Source of the DNA: Eutreptiella sp. 'Long Island Sound 2002'
Lineage: Eukaryota; Euglenozoa; Euglenophyceae; Eutreptiales; Eutreptiaceae
DNA: 64,000 nt
NCBI GenBank assembly: GCA_964036045.1
Contig: OZ038392.1
Span: forward strand, 28,903,755-28,967,754
Direction of reading: 5' to 3'
The first letter of the stretch is position 1, and each line of letters opens with the position of its first letter. Below the pieces are notes generated by a model that had not been told where the DNA came from, made no database searches, and saw only the letters and a list, made by a program, of their open reading frames with translations. This document shows positions 56,001-64,000 of the stretch, piece by piece. The position numbers and the translations under genes were made by a program.

Positions 56001-56140
56001 GCTGGCTAGGGGGGGGGTGGGGGAGGGCCGGTGGGTACTGGGGGCGGCTGTGCGGGTCAGCGGTCAGCTGTTAGTGGGCTGCAGGGGAGTGGGCCCTCCC
56101 TCGCGCTCGTTGCCCCCGCCCTCCCTCCCACGGGAGGTGG
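54489..56140. repeat. Three diverged tandem units of about 552 bp
   Basis: Landmarks recur at about 54489, 55041 and 55592 (CCTCTGCCYTCCC). GGTCATGGRGGGCGYGGCCCCCATAC recurs at 54539 and 55091. CTGGTCC with long G runs and a GC-box-like stretch also recur. The third unit is the most diverged and its right end is uncertain. Confidence 0.65.
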
Positions 56141-56264
56141 CGCGCGCCCCTCCATCCCGCTGTACCGTGGGGGGGGCGTGGGTCGGGGGGGCCTGGCTCT
56201 GCCGGGGGCGGGAGCCCCGCGGCACTGTTCCCCCTCCACTCTCCCACGCCCGCCGTCTGGGCTG

Positions 56265-56615
56265 TCACCTGTGTCGCCGCTTGTGTGGGGGTTTGGGCTG
56301 TGGCGGTGGCGGGTTTCGCCGGCGGTAGCGCCAGTGGGTGAGGGCGTTGCGCAAGGCCCGGGGGAGCCAGTTGTTGGCGTCCGCATCCGTGATGCGGAGC
56401 ACCTCCGACCCCTCCAGGAAGGCCGGCCACCTCGGCTCTCTGTCGGGCAACGCTGCCCAGATCACCGCCCGGAGGACCCTCTGGTGGTCCTCCGGGGCCG
56501 CCCACCCCCCCCAGGGGGTACCTCCTGGTTCCCCCCGTCCCTCCGGAGGAGCACGGCATCGAAGGGCCGGTTCCTCATCCCCCTGGTGGTCCCCGAGCAG
56601 GTTCAGCTCAATCAC
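56265..56615 (-). pseudogene. Possible C-terminal continuation of the minus-strand ORF
   Basis: A frame with a balanced residue mix (RVLRAVIWAALPD, FLEGSEVLRITDADANNW) directly after the upstream ORF ends at 56608 in another frame. A third frame just upstream reads GDEALPLVVEVYG, suggesting a frameshifted single gene. Function unknown. Confidence 0.3.
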
Positions 56616-58326
56616 CCGTACACCTCCACCACCAGGGGGAGAGCCTCATCCCCCAGAGGGTCCGGGACCGTGCCCCAGTCCCGGTCCCAGGGCCAGGCCC
56701 CCCCTGCCCCTCGCGCCGGCTCCTCCCGCGGCCCCTGTGCCTGCGGCGCCGGTGCCGCGCCCCGCCCCCCCCGCCGAGGCCATCCGCGCCGGCTACGCCC
56801 TCGGCGCGGGGGGGGCTGGCTGGAGTTGGGGCCGGGGGGGGTCGGGGGGGGATGAATTCTCCGGCGTCAGGGTCGATATTGTAGAGGTGGGCGTGGTGGT
56901 GGTGGTGGTGGTGGGTGTACTGCGCCGGCATTTTTTGGATGTCGGGGGGGATGCACCGCACCGGCTGCACGTCCGGCTGCGGGGGCGCCCCGCCCCCCGT
57001 CCCCCTCCCTTCGCTCCGCCCTCCCCCCAGTGCTCCCATGCCCCGTCCCGTCTGTCCCCGGGGGCCCACGGCGCCTCTGTCCTTGCCCTTGGGTCCCTTC
57101 TCGGCCCCCACGCCCCTGTCCCCCTGCCCGTGCCGTGGGTCCCGCTCCCTGTCACCCACGCCCTGGCCTGCACTGCCGGCGCCCGTGCCCTTCCGGTGCC
57201 CGTGCCCATGCCCTTGGCTGCGCCCACGTTCCCCCACCGCTCCTCGCTCTGCTCCATGCGCTCCGTGGCCGCCCGCCTTGGCACCCTGCTCCCGTCCCTG
57301 CGCGCCCTTCCCGTGCCCTGGCCCCTTCCCGGCTCCCTGCCCCGCGTTGCGCCGTCCACTGCCCGCGCTCTGTCCCCCTCCGCTGCTGCTGGTCTCGGCG
57401 CCTCGCCTGCCTTTGCGCCCTCGCTCCTTGCCGCGTGTGCCCTGGCCCGCCTTCTGCGCGTGTCTCTGGGCACTCCCCCTGTCGCCTCCTGTCCGCCGCT
57501 CCGCGCTCCCGTGGCTGGCACCCTGCTCTGCCTGCGCGCCGTCCTCCCCTTCCTGGATCACGCGCCAGGCGTCCCGCTGCCTCTGCAGCTGTGGCAGCGT
57601 GACGCCCGGCGGCGAAGGCTCCGGCGCCGGGGGGCGGACGTGCCGCGTCCGCCCCGGGGGGAAGGACTTGGGGGGGAACGGCTTCGGGGGGCTGGTGTGG
57701 GTGTTGGTGGGGTTGGTGTGGGCGCGGTACTTCGCGCCCTCTCTGCCCACTGCTGCTGCTGCGGCGGCCCCCGGCGAGGCGTCCGGGGCCCGCGCGGGGT
57801 CCGTCCCCCGCGTCCGCAGCGTGCCGGGGGCCGCCGCGTGGCCGGCCGAGGCGGTGGCGCGGCTCGCCAGGGCCGCGGTCTCAGCCCCTCGTGCACTCTC
57901 CCCGCCCCCCTCTGCGGCCGCGGCAGCCCCCGGCGAAGCGCCTGGGTCCTGCGCCGGGGCTACCCCCCGCGCTGGCGGCGCGCCGGGCGCCGCGGTCGGG
58001 GCCGCGGCGCGGCTTGCCGGGGCCGTGGTCTCAGCCCCTCGTGCGCCTGGGGGCCCCTCCCGGGGCGGGGCGGCAGGGCTTGCTGCTTGGGCGGCGGGGG
58101 CAGTCTTCTCGGCTGGCTCATGCCCCTGGGTCGACGGCGCGGTGTCGGCGGAGGCCGCCCAGGGTTGCCCAGCCGGCGGCCCGACCGGCACCGCCGCCTC
58201 CGCCAGCCTCTGCTCCTCGCGCTCCTCGAGGGTCTCCCCCGCACTTCCCGGGGAGACGGGGGAGCGGGAGCGGGGCCGGCGGTGGTGGCGGTCGTTCCGC
58301 TGGGGGGAGCCACGGGAGTCCGACAT
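56608..58326 (-). CDS. Low-complexity minus-strand ORF, possibly a retroelement ORF1
   Basis: A long open frame from ATG 58326 (MSDSRGSPQRN). The N-terminus is Arg/Ser-rich, followed by Ala/Pro/Gly-rich repeats of about 45 residues (two copies containing ARGAET...ASPGAAAAA, about 57760-58060), then a Gly/Arg/Lys-rich stretch and a run of seven His (about 56895-56915). It probably continues by frameshift into 56265-56615 (DREPRWPAFLEGSEVLRIT and LPRALRNALTHW), which looks more like a folded domain. The composition alone could create such a frame; no known domain. It may be an RNA-binding ORF1/Gag-like protein. Confidence 0.35.
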   Translation of the reverse strand: MSDSRGSPQRNDRHHRRPRSRSPVSPGSAGETLEEREEQRLAEAAVPVGPPAGQPWAASADTAPSTQGHEPAEKTAPAAQAASPAAPPREGPPGARGAETTAPASRAAAPTAAPGAPPARGVAPAQDPGASPGAAAAAEGGGESARGAETAALASRATASAGHAAAPGTLRTRGTDPARAPDASPGAAAAAAVGREGAKYRAHTNPTNTHTSPPKPFPPKSFPPGRTRHVRPPAPEPSPPGVTLPQLQRQRDAWRVIQEGEDGAQAEQGASHGSAERRTGGDRGSAQRHAQKAGQGTRGKERGRKGRRGAETSSSGGGQSAGSGRRNAGQGAGKGPGHGKGAQGREQGAKAGGHGAHGAERGAVGERGRSQGHGHGHRKGTGAGSAGQGVGDRERDPRHGQGDRGVGAEKGPKGKDRGAVGPRGQTGRGMGALGGGRSEGRGTGGGAPPQPDVQPVRCIPPDIQKMPAQYTHHHHHHHAHLYNIDPDAGEFIPPRPPPAPTPASPPRAEGVAGADGLGGGGGARHRRRRHRGRGRSRREGQGGPGPGTGTGARSRTLWGMRLSPWWWRCTGD

Positions 58327-58574
58327 CACTGTTATCCTGGTGGGCATGCGCACACTTTCTGAGTGTCTATTTCTTTTCGATTGACCCTCAGCATTTTGTT
58401 GATGGATCCACCAGTAGTCCAGGCTATTCGGTGATTGGTGAAAATCCTGGGCTGTTCAAGTTCTGGAGCCTTTCCCGCAGTTTTCAAATCATCACCTCAA
58501 CTCCTGGGTCCAAATCCACGCTCGCAACCTTTCAATTGACGCCAAGTCGCCTTTTCATTCATCCCGAGAACACC

Positions 58575-59729
58575 ATGAATTTCACCCTATTTGGAAGCTT
58601 CAAAGCCGCCGATGATGGCCCTTCAACGCTATTTAACTATTCCCCGTCACACCTCTTTCAAAAACACCAAGCCTCAAATTCGCCGTTACAAACACGCTTT
58701 CCGTCACGCCAATTTGCAGCCGTTGAAGGCAAAATATTTGACACACGCCAACGCATTTTCGTTCCCGAAGTTTACTGCCGTCTACAACAATACTCCGAGT
58801 TCTACCTGGATGTGGAACGCACCGATATTCAATCCGCCTTTGTTGGGAGCAACTCCACGGAAATTCGGGACCGAGGCGGGGTCTCTTCCGTTGCGCACAA
58901 TAATTACAACGAGCTTGAAAAGCTTTTGTTCAAGCACAAGCGTTTCTACCTAAAGCCGTATGAGTTGGACTCTTTTCAAACCGAAGCCAAGAAGTCCCCG
59001 CCTACCGCCACCCCGTGGGCTAAACAATTAAGAACCGTGCTAGATAAAGCGAAAGAAGAGAACAAAGACCTCAAGGGATGGTTCGTTATTGCGGCGTGGG
59101 ACGCTCAAGTGGTTGCCGCCACCTTTCGCATGCTAGGCTCAACTTCCGCCCTTTTTCCTCTCCTTCCTTACATTTCTAGCGTGATATGTATGCACGGAGC
59201 ACAACTCCGGGACGCCTACAAGGTCAAAAAGGACGGCAAAGACTCCTACGAGTTCCGCACGAGCGGCCATCAAACGATGCCGTATGTTACCTTACTCCTA
59301 AACACCTCTTCCTTTGACGGGTGCCGATATGAAGACATCAATTTTAAGTTTGAACCTTTCCGCTTTGCCGCCAAGCACGCCCGTCCAACGGTGCGTGACC
59401 TCCAGTTGCATAAAACACTACGTTTTGAGGTGAGCATAGCGTTCCTTCATCACATTGAGCCTTCGCCGCCGGAGGAGAGAGACAAGTCTCAACCAAAACA
59501 ACGCAAAATTGGAGACGCCCGTGCATTCATGAAGTTAATGAACGAAATTTTTGTCCCCGCGCTAGCAAACGTATCGGTGAACACCAAGAATGCTTACTAC
59601 CCGTTTGGCCACATAGTTTCTTCCGAGAGCCCGCATTGGGCCTACTACCGGTTTGATTGGGAACTCCCATCCCGCTTTGCCGACGAGCTCATGTTTAAAG
59701 TCCGCGAGTGCGCCCAATTCCTCACCTGA
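58575..59729 (+). CDS. Element G ORF1 protein (384 aa), unknown function
   Basis: Starts MNFTLFGSFKAADD (ATG 58575) and ends TGA 59727-59729; the frame is also open upstream into the GC-rich block, so the start is chosen by composition. A mixed, folded-looking protein with segments GWFVIAAWDAQVVAATFRML and ARAFMKLMNEIFVPALANV. No zinc knuckle or RRM that I recognise. It lies 12 nt before the next ATG at 59742. By position it would be the LINE ORF1 product. Confidence 0.65.
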   Translation: MNFTLFGSFKAADDGPSTLFNYSPSHLFQKHQASNSPLQTRFPSRQFAAVEGKIFDTRQRIFVPEVYCRLQQYSEFYLDVERTDIQSAFVGSNSTEIRDRGGVSSVAHNNYNELEKLLFKHKRFYLKPYELDSFQTEAKKSPPTATPWAKQLRTVLDKAKEENKDLKGWFVIAAWDAQVVAATFRMLGSTSALFPLLPYISSVICMHGAQLRDAYKVKKDGKDSYEFRTSGHQTMPYVTLLLNTSSFDGCRYEDINFKFEPFRFAAKHARPTVRDLQLHKTLRFEVSIAFLHHIEPSPPEERDKSQPKQRKIGDARAFMKLMNEIFVPALANVSVNTKNAYYPFGHIVSSESPHWAYYRFDWELPSRFADELMFKVRECAQFLT

Positions 59730-59741
59730 TAACTCCTTGCA

Positions 59742-60950
59742 ATGGACATGCAAGCTTTGCCAACTACCGAAGTGTATCGACCCGTTATCGCTAGGGACCG
59801 GAAGGAAAGAAACAAAGACCTACAAGCCCCGGAAAAGCTCACCATGATGATCGCCAACCTGCCCGGAGGACGGTGCGCCTCACCGCCCTTAGGAGCGATG
59901 TTCCGGTCGAAAGACTCCTTGGTCGTGGCGATTGACACCACACACGCGCCGTGCGACGTCATGAAAACCGGGGTCCAAACGCTAGCTATCCGCTTCTTCC
60001 ACTCATGCGGCATTGTTCTCTTTCATGGCATAGATGGGCAATTGGTGCGGTTTTCGTCAAGATCAGACGGCAATACGAGGTCTGCGCCTTCGGGCGCCCC
60101 CCAGGGAGCCCACGCAACGCCGGCCCCGCCCTCATACGACTCGTCTAAGGCCCCGAAGACCGCCGTGCTCCCAGTGGCCCCAAGATCGGCGCATGCTCTC
60201 GACTTGCGCGTCCAAGCAGGGTTCCTTGGCCCATACGTGTCGTTCGAACCCACGCGACCCCCCTAACAGCACCAACAAGCCCACCTCGTGGTCTACGAAA
60301 AGGAGGAATCCGCGCTGCTAGCGCATGATTTCAAATATGGAGACGCTGCCTTTGCCTCACTACACCGCAACCTCCTCGCCCTCGAGAAGATACTCCCCGC
60401 TCAAGACCCCGATGTGGCCGAGCACCAGCAAGCCATCGTGCAGCGCCTCGAAGCGGGCGCTGCCTTGGGGTCCACGGCCTTCGTGTCCCAGCTTGTCTCC
60501 GCCCTTCGTGATAGGCCCGCGACGGGGCTGACTGAGTGCATCAGCGAGTGGAACGCGGCACCGGACGACGCCGACGCCGCTACGCCATTGCCGGGACCAA
60601 ATCGCATCGAAGAGATGTCGGAAACCAGCGTCCCGCTGCTTGCTCCGCTGGGAGGCGAGGCGACCACCCTCCTACCCCCTGACCACGATGCCCCCACCCC
60701 CGCCTCGGAGATAGAAATCGACCCCCGCCTCCCTACTGGTTTTCCTTACGTCCGCGACGTATTTTCCGAGAGCCAAGAGGAAACGGTAAAAAAGGTTCTC
60801 CACGACAACAAGTGGGAGAAATACCACGGGCGCTCAGTCCAACACTTCGGCCACGCATACCTAGGCCCGAGTAAAGTCACCGCCACGTCCCACACCCGGA
60901 AGAGCTTTCCTCTATCATCCAAACCTACAATGCCGCGCTGGAGCGACTAG
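59742..60950 (+). pseudogene. Element G ORF2 N-terminal region up to AlkB start
   Basis: Starts MDMQALPTTEVYRPVIARD. A TAA at 60264-60266 interrupts it, but the same frame resumes (YEKEESALLAHDFKYGD). The last part begins an AlkB fold: FPYVRDVFSESQEETVKKVL, then WEKYHGRSVQHFGHAYL, resembling the R-V-x-H-F/Y-G block of ALKBH proteins. A frameshift near 60893 moves the rest of AlkB to the frame of 60989-61285. Confidence 0.6.
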
Positions 60951-61285
60951 GCCTCTCGCACCCCTCCCCCAACCAAATCCCGGGCACAATGTATCTCCCG
61001 GGAGAGGGCATCGGCTACCACAGGGACGACCCCTTGCTAGGCGACCCGGTGTCCATTTTCGGTTCCCAGTCGGACACCACAATGTTCTTTAAAAACCCCT
61101 CCAACGGGGACTCTTTCTGCATCCGCCTCTTTGCCCACTCTCTCCTGGTCCTCACGGGGGCAGCACGCCATGAGTGGCACCACGGGATACCCCGACGCAG
61201 GGAAGACGAAGTGTTTGGGCTCACTGTCCCGCATACCATCCCTCGGCTCGCTCTAATCCTCCGCCACGTCCCACAGGCAAGCTAA
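60741..61285 (+). pseudogene. AlkB-like 2-oxoglutarate/Fe(II) dioxygenase domain in element G
   Basis: After the frameshift near 60893 the domain reads LSSIIQTYNAALERL, then TMYLPGEGIGYHRDDPLLG (iron ligands His 61019-61021 and Asp 61025-61027 as HxD), FGSQSDTTMFF, HSLLVLTGAARHEWHHGIP (distal His about 61178-61183), and PRLALILRH, which supplies the C-terminal Arg pair that binds 2-oxoglutarate in this family. AlkB enzymes remove alkyl or methyl groups from nucleic acids. AlkB domains are also known in some plant RNA viruses. Activity is inferred; this copy is broken by one frameshift. The stop is TAA 61283-61285. Confidence 0.8.
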
Positions 61286-61595
61286 CCCACGAAAGCCAGA
61301 GGGCCGGATACCCGCCTCCTGCACTCTCCAGCCCCCTCTACCTGAAAACACAAGGGTCAAGATTCGGTGAAACACCGGCCCAGTCACGGCTTCCTCCGTC
61401 ACCTGCAAGGGGCTAGACGAAGAGCTCGCCTCGGCCGGAGTAGCAGCCGACGAAATTCAGCATTTCCGTTGCCTTAGCCGGCCCAGCCAGCCCGACCCCT
61501 CAGCACCCCCCCAGCCCCCCCCTATCTCGCCCCCCCCTGAAGTCGGGTACGCGCCTACGGAAGGGGTACCAACGGCCTCACCGGTCCCCCCCATA
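61286..61595 (+). other. Pro-rich linker between AlkB and endonuclease
   Basis: Pro/Ser-rich in the endonuclease frame; carries stops, so continuity of ORF2 across it is an inference. Confidence 0.4.
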
Positions 61596-62372
61596 CCCCT
61601 CCCTTCAGAACTACGTTTTCTGTCCCACAACTTGCAGAAGAAACCTATAGTGAGCAGCCAAATTCTCCGACACCTCAAGAACGACTTCGACATCCTATTC
61701 CTCCCAGAAATCAATCACGCCCCCATCCTCCCTCACGTATACGCCTACGGTTCGGGCACTAAAGCCACCATTGTTTCGAACATCAGCCAGGACAAACACT
61801 CCAGAGGCGAGCACGGGTCCGTTTTGGTTTGCTCCCCCCGGCTCGCCCGGTTCGTTACCCCCCTCCTCCGACTCGATACAGAAGGGCTGCTGGCGGCAGC
61901 CGTTCTCACCCTCCCGGGGGCCCCGCCCACCTTGTTGGTCTCGGTATACGCCCCGAGCGCGGACGTCCACCGCTCAAAAATTGAAAACATCCTGCGGCCA
62001 CTCATGCATCAGTATCCCAACCACGTCCTAGGCGGCGACACCAACTGCATAATGTGCCCTGAGCTGGACGGAGCGAACCTCCAAACGGACAACGAGTGGC
62101 CATGGCTCCGCAGGCAGGTCACGAGCGACCCGCCACGCCTCATCGATACCTTCCGGCACTTTCACCCGACCGAGCGGTCTTTCTCCCGATACCCCACCCC
62201 GTACACGGCAAGCAGCAGCCGACTCGACCATATTTTGCTCTCCCCAGCGGCCTCGGAGTTTTTTGCCCCCACCTCTGCCACCATCCAAACTGACGACAAA
62301 ACGTCAGACGGCCACCCAGTCACGTACACCTCTCAAGCCGCCCCCCACCCCTTCTCCGAAACACCCAGGTAG
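61596..62372 (+). pseudogene. APE-type endonuclease domain of element G
   Basis: LPSELRFLSHNLQKKPI opens the domain. Motifs in order: FDILFLPEINH (catalytic Glu), VSVYAPSADVH, LGGDTNCIMCP (GDxN), SSRLDHILLSP (SRLD), DGHPVTYT (C-terminal His). This is a complete exonuclease-endonuclease-phosphatase set as in LINE ORF2. Stop TAG 62370-62372; RT should follow but does not. Confidence 0.8.
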
Positions 62373-62382
62373 GTAGGTAGGT
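62367..62382. repeat. Four AGGT tetramers at the end of element G
   Basis: Perfect (AGGT)4. Microsatellite-like tails mark LINE 3' ends; on the minus strand, (ACCT)4 would be the tail of an element to the right. Confidence 0.7.
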
Positions 62383-63176
62383 ATGTTGGGGAGCTCGGGA
62401 TGCCTCCTTTGACATTGCAGGAAGAAGGTCTTACCAGGGGGACGTCCTGTCCCTCCCACTGCCCTATGTCAGGTGCCTCTTGAGCCGCTCCTGCATGTGC
62501 TTGGGAAGGCATTGTCGCGGCCACCCATTCCATGTGTCCCAGGTGGGAGGACGTCCCCACATGTGTCCATGGGTAGGGCCACATGCCCCCTCCTTTGGGC
62601 GGCAGCTCTGGGGGGCTGCCCAGCCGTGTGGAGTATCTCTCACCACAAGGGGTATTGCTCCCGCTTGTCTACGGTACGACCGCCTCACCCTTGTGGCTTG
62701 AGTTGCGGGGCCACTCTGCTTGGCAGGTGACCCCCTCCTGGACTGTGTACCGGCTCGCCTGTCACCGGTTGCTTCCATGGCTCCGGGTGACGTTTGCCAT
62801 GGTCCCCGATGCAGCCTGGCCGGGCTCGGACCAGTGGCCTTGGAGTACCGCTCCTGCCACTGGCCCGGTGGGTCGGCTGGGTCGCCCCAGTGCGTCCGAC
62901 CCATGGGGTATTGGTTCTTTCCTGTCCCTCGGCCGCCCTACGTGTGTGCAGTGTCCTGGGCCGCTGGGCTCCTGTTCACCGGTGTGCCCGCGCGGTTTGC
63001 TGTGGTGCGTCTGCGGTGTCCTGGGCCAGCTGGCTCCTGTTCACCGGTGTGCTCGCTCGGTGTGTTGTGTTGCATGTGCGGTGTCCTGGGCCACTGGGCT
63101 CCTGTTCACCGGTGTGCGTGCTGTGTGCGGTGCGCGTGTGCCATGGGTCGTTGTGTCCCTCTTCCTCCCCCCCTAA
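62383..63176. other. Unassigned GC-rich segment between two element ends
   Basis: A minus-strand frame 62464-62904 (ends ...PKHMQERLKRHLT) looks somewhat protein-like and could be the C-terminus of a LINE ORF2, but no motif confirms it. The right part holds 65-bp tandem repeats. Confidence 0.35.
62951..63145. repeat. Three tandem 65-bp repeats
   Basis: GTGTCCTGGGCC...CTGTTCACCGGTGTG starts at 62951, 63016 and 63081. Confidence 0.8.
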
Positions 63177-63180
63177 TTTT

Positions 63181-63238
63181 CGTTTTTTTTTTGTTTTTTT
63201 TTTGTTTTGTTTTTTTTACTTGTTTTTTTTTTTTTTTT
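63181..63238 (-). other. Poly(A) tail of a minus-strand retroelement
   Basis: T-rich on the plus strand with scattered G/C/A (long A runs on the minus strand). It lies at the left end of sequence that carries a minus-strand ORF at 63704-63970, as expected for the 3' tail of a minus-strand retrotransposed copy. An A-rich stretch at 63241-63275 follows immediately and could pair with it. Confidence 0.5.
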
Positions 63239-63241
63239 GGG

Positions 63242-63703
63242 AAAAAAAAGAAAAAACAAAAAAGAGAAAAACAGGGGCGCGCGTACACTGCAGGCACAGG
63301 CACGGGCAGCTGGTGCGGCGGTGCAATAGCGTTGTGTCCTCTGGCGTGTGTCGTCGGTGCTGTGGCGGCGGTCGCGCCCCAGGGGTGCGGCTCGCGCGTC
63401 CTGATGTACACGGGCTTGGGTCAGGGTGGGTTTGGTGAGGTGTCTCTTTGCTTCTGGAGCTGGCTGGTTAGGCGGCTGTGTAGGCTGTGGGTGTGGGCTG
63501 TGGTTACGTTGTCCCCTCGGCGGGCTTGGTTAGGAGTCAAGGGTTAGCGGTTTCGGGGTGTGGCTCGGATTTGATTTGTGCTTGGGTTCTGGCTCGGTTA
63601 GGCGGTTGCGCGGGGCCGGGCGTGTGGGTAGCAGCATCCACGGGGTCGTGCGCCCGAGGCGAGTGCGGGGTGGTGCGTGCGGGCCGGCCGGTGGCCGGTG
63701 GCC
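63242..63703 (-). other. Non-coding stretch, probable 3' UTR of the right-edge element
   Basis: Between the partial ORF and the poly(A) tail on the minus strand; G/T-rich on the plus strand with no supported frame. Confidence 0.35.
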
Positions 63704-63970
63704 TCACTGGGAGTCCCACACGGAGGGGTCGACGGGCGTGCCGGGGGCGTACGCAGCGTGCAGGTTGGGCAGCAGCGTGCGCACGTGCAGGGCGTCGGCG
63801 TGCCTGATGAGGACCTCAATGAGGACCGAGGGGTTTGCGGCAAGCAGTATGCGATGCCCGGGAGGGGTGGCGGCGAGGAGCGGGAGGATGTCCGCGGCCC
63901 GCGACGTGGGGACGAACACAACGTTGGCCGGGTGCGGCCCCCGGAGGGGTGCCGGGGGGAGCGGGACCAC
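63704..63970 (-). CDS. Partial minus-strand ORF entering from the right, unknown
   Basis: Reads ANVVFVPTSRAADILPLLAA and VLIEVLIRHADALHVRTLLP and ends TGA at 63704. Residue mix is balanced and looks like a real C-terminal segment, probably of the element whose tail is at 63181-63238. No family recognised; the start lies at or beyond the window edge. Confidence 0.4.
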   Translation of the reverse strand: MVPLPPAPLRGPHPANVVFVPTSRAADILPLLAATPPGHRILLAANPSVLIEVLIRHADALHVRTLLPNLHAAYAPGTPVDPSVWDSQ

Positions 63971-64000
63971 AGGACGGCAGTCTACTGTGAGGTGCCAAGT

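Larger units (their letters stand above)
58366..62372 (+). mobile_element. Element G: LINE-like element with AlkB and endonuclease domains, truncated
   Basis: Composition drops sharply from extreme GC at about 58366. Two consecutive coding units follow: ORF1 (58575-59729) and a long ORF2 region (59742-62372) with AlkB-like and APE-endonuclease domains. The endonuclease ends at 62372 next to four AGGT repeats, and no RT follows. The ORF1 plus ORF2 order with an endonuclease is that of APE-type LINEs; the missing RT is presumed lost by truncation. Confidence 0.65.

Noticed and set aside
53746-56009. Long plus-strand ORFs of about 460-470 codons in the GC-rich block (53746-55119, 54585-56009)
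   Set aside because: Extreme GC removes stops in several frames on both strands; residues are Arg/Pro/Gly/Ala/Cys noise and the frames run across tandem repeat units without a shared protein.
56338-58384. Plus-strand ORFs 56338-58362 and 56915-58384
   Set aside because: They mirror the minus-strand frame, are almost pure low complexity, and look less protein-like than the minus strand.

Overview
This is a eukaryotic nuclear window made almost entirely of transposable elements. I see no ordinary host gene, rRNA gene or functional tRNA gene. The left 47.6 kb is a stack of Ty3/gypsy-type LTR retrotransposons. The right 16.4 kb is GC-rich non-LTR (LINE-type) material. The host is not identifiable with certainty. 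The large, repeat-dense, mixed-GC sequence and the flavour of the family A Gag/Pol proteins suggest a protist, perhaps a dinoflagellate; this is inference only, and I found no spliced-leader relic.

Left part, four LTR families (names are mine). Family A: a minus-strand copy (1-9964, running off the left edge, with a hAT-like MITE at 7696-8073 in its gag) and a plus-strand copy (12252-23746) with both LTRs. Both are decayed. Family B: an old minus-strand relic, B-prime, in three pieces (9965-12251, 23747-23778, 47564-47640), and a nearly intact 10.76 kb copy (30406-41169, minus) with 1 LTR mismatch in 532 bp. Family C: 23779-47558, plus strand, target duplication TTGGC, moderately decayed. Family D: 29936-43434, a non-autonomous element. 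The nesting is B-prime containing A and C; C containing D (between RT and RNase H); D containing B (inside D's 5' LTR, target duplication TTTGG). LTR divergence fits this order.

Families A, B and C are chromodomain-bearing gypsy elements with the order Gag / protease / extra domain / RT / RNase H / integrase / chromodomain. The extra domain looks like a Dam-type N6-adenine methyltransferase (motif NPPF in B and C, NPRF in A). In B and C, gag and pol share one frame and are separated by a single UAG in the context TAGGGRAGCCAM followed by a hairpin, which suggests programmed stop-codon readthrough. Gag of B and C begins inside the 5' LTR and is translated straight through the primer-binding site. 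Family A LTRs carry a tRNA-like block with A and B boxes.

Right part. LINE E (47641-about 53484, plus) has a decayed ORF1, an endonuclease and an RT whose FADD box reads FADN. A very GC-rich block (53485-58365) holds three tandem ~552-bp units and a probable minus-strand low-complexity ORF. Element G (58366-62372, plus) has an ORF1 and an ORF2 that joins an AlkB-like 2-oxoglutarate/Fe(II) dioxygenase domain to an APE-type endonuclease; it is truncated before any RT. The last 1.6 kb holds 65-bp tandem repeats, a minus-strand poly(A) tail and a partial minus-strand ORF.

Most interesting: the methyltransferase-like domain in three chromovirus families, the conserved readthrough cassette, the LTR-embedded gag start, and the AlkB-endonuclease LINE.
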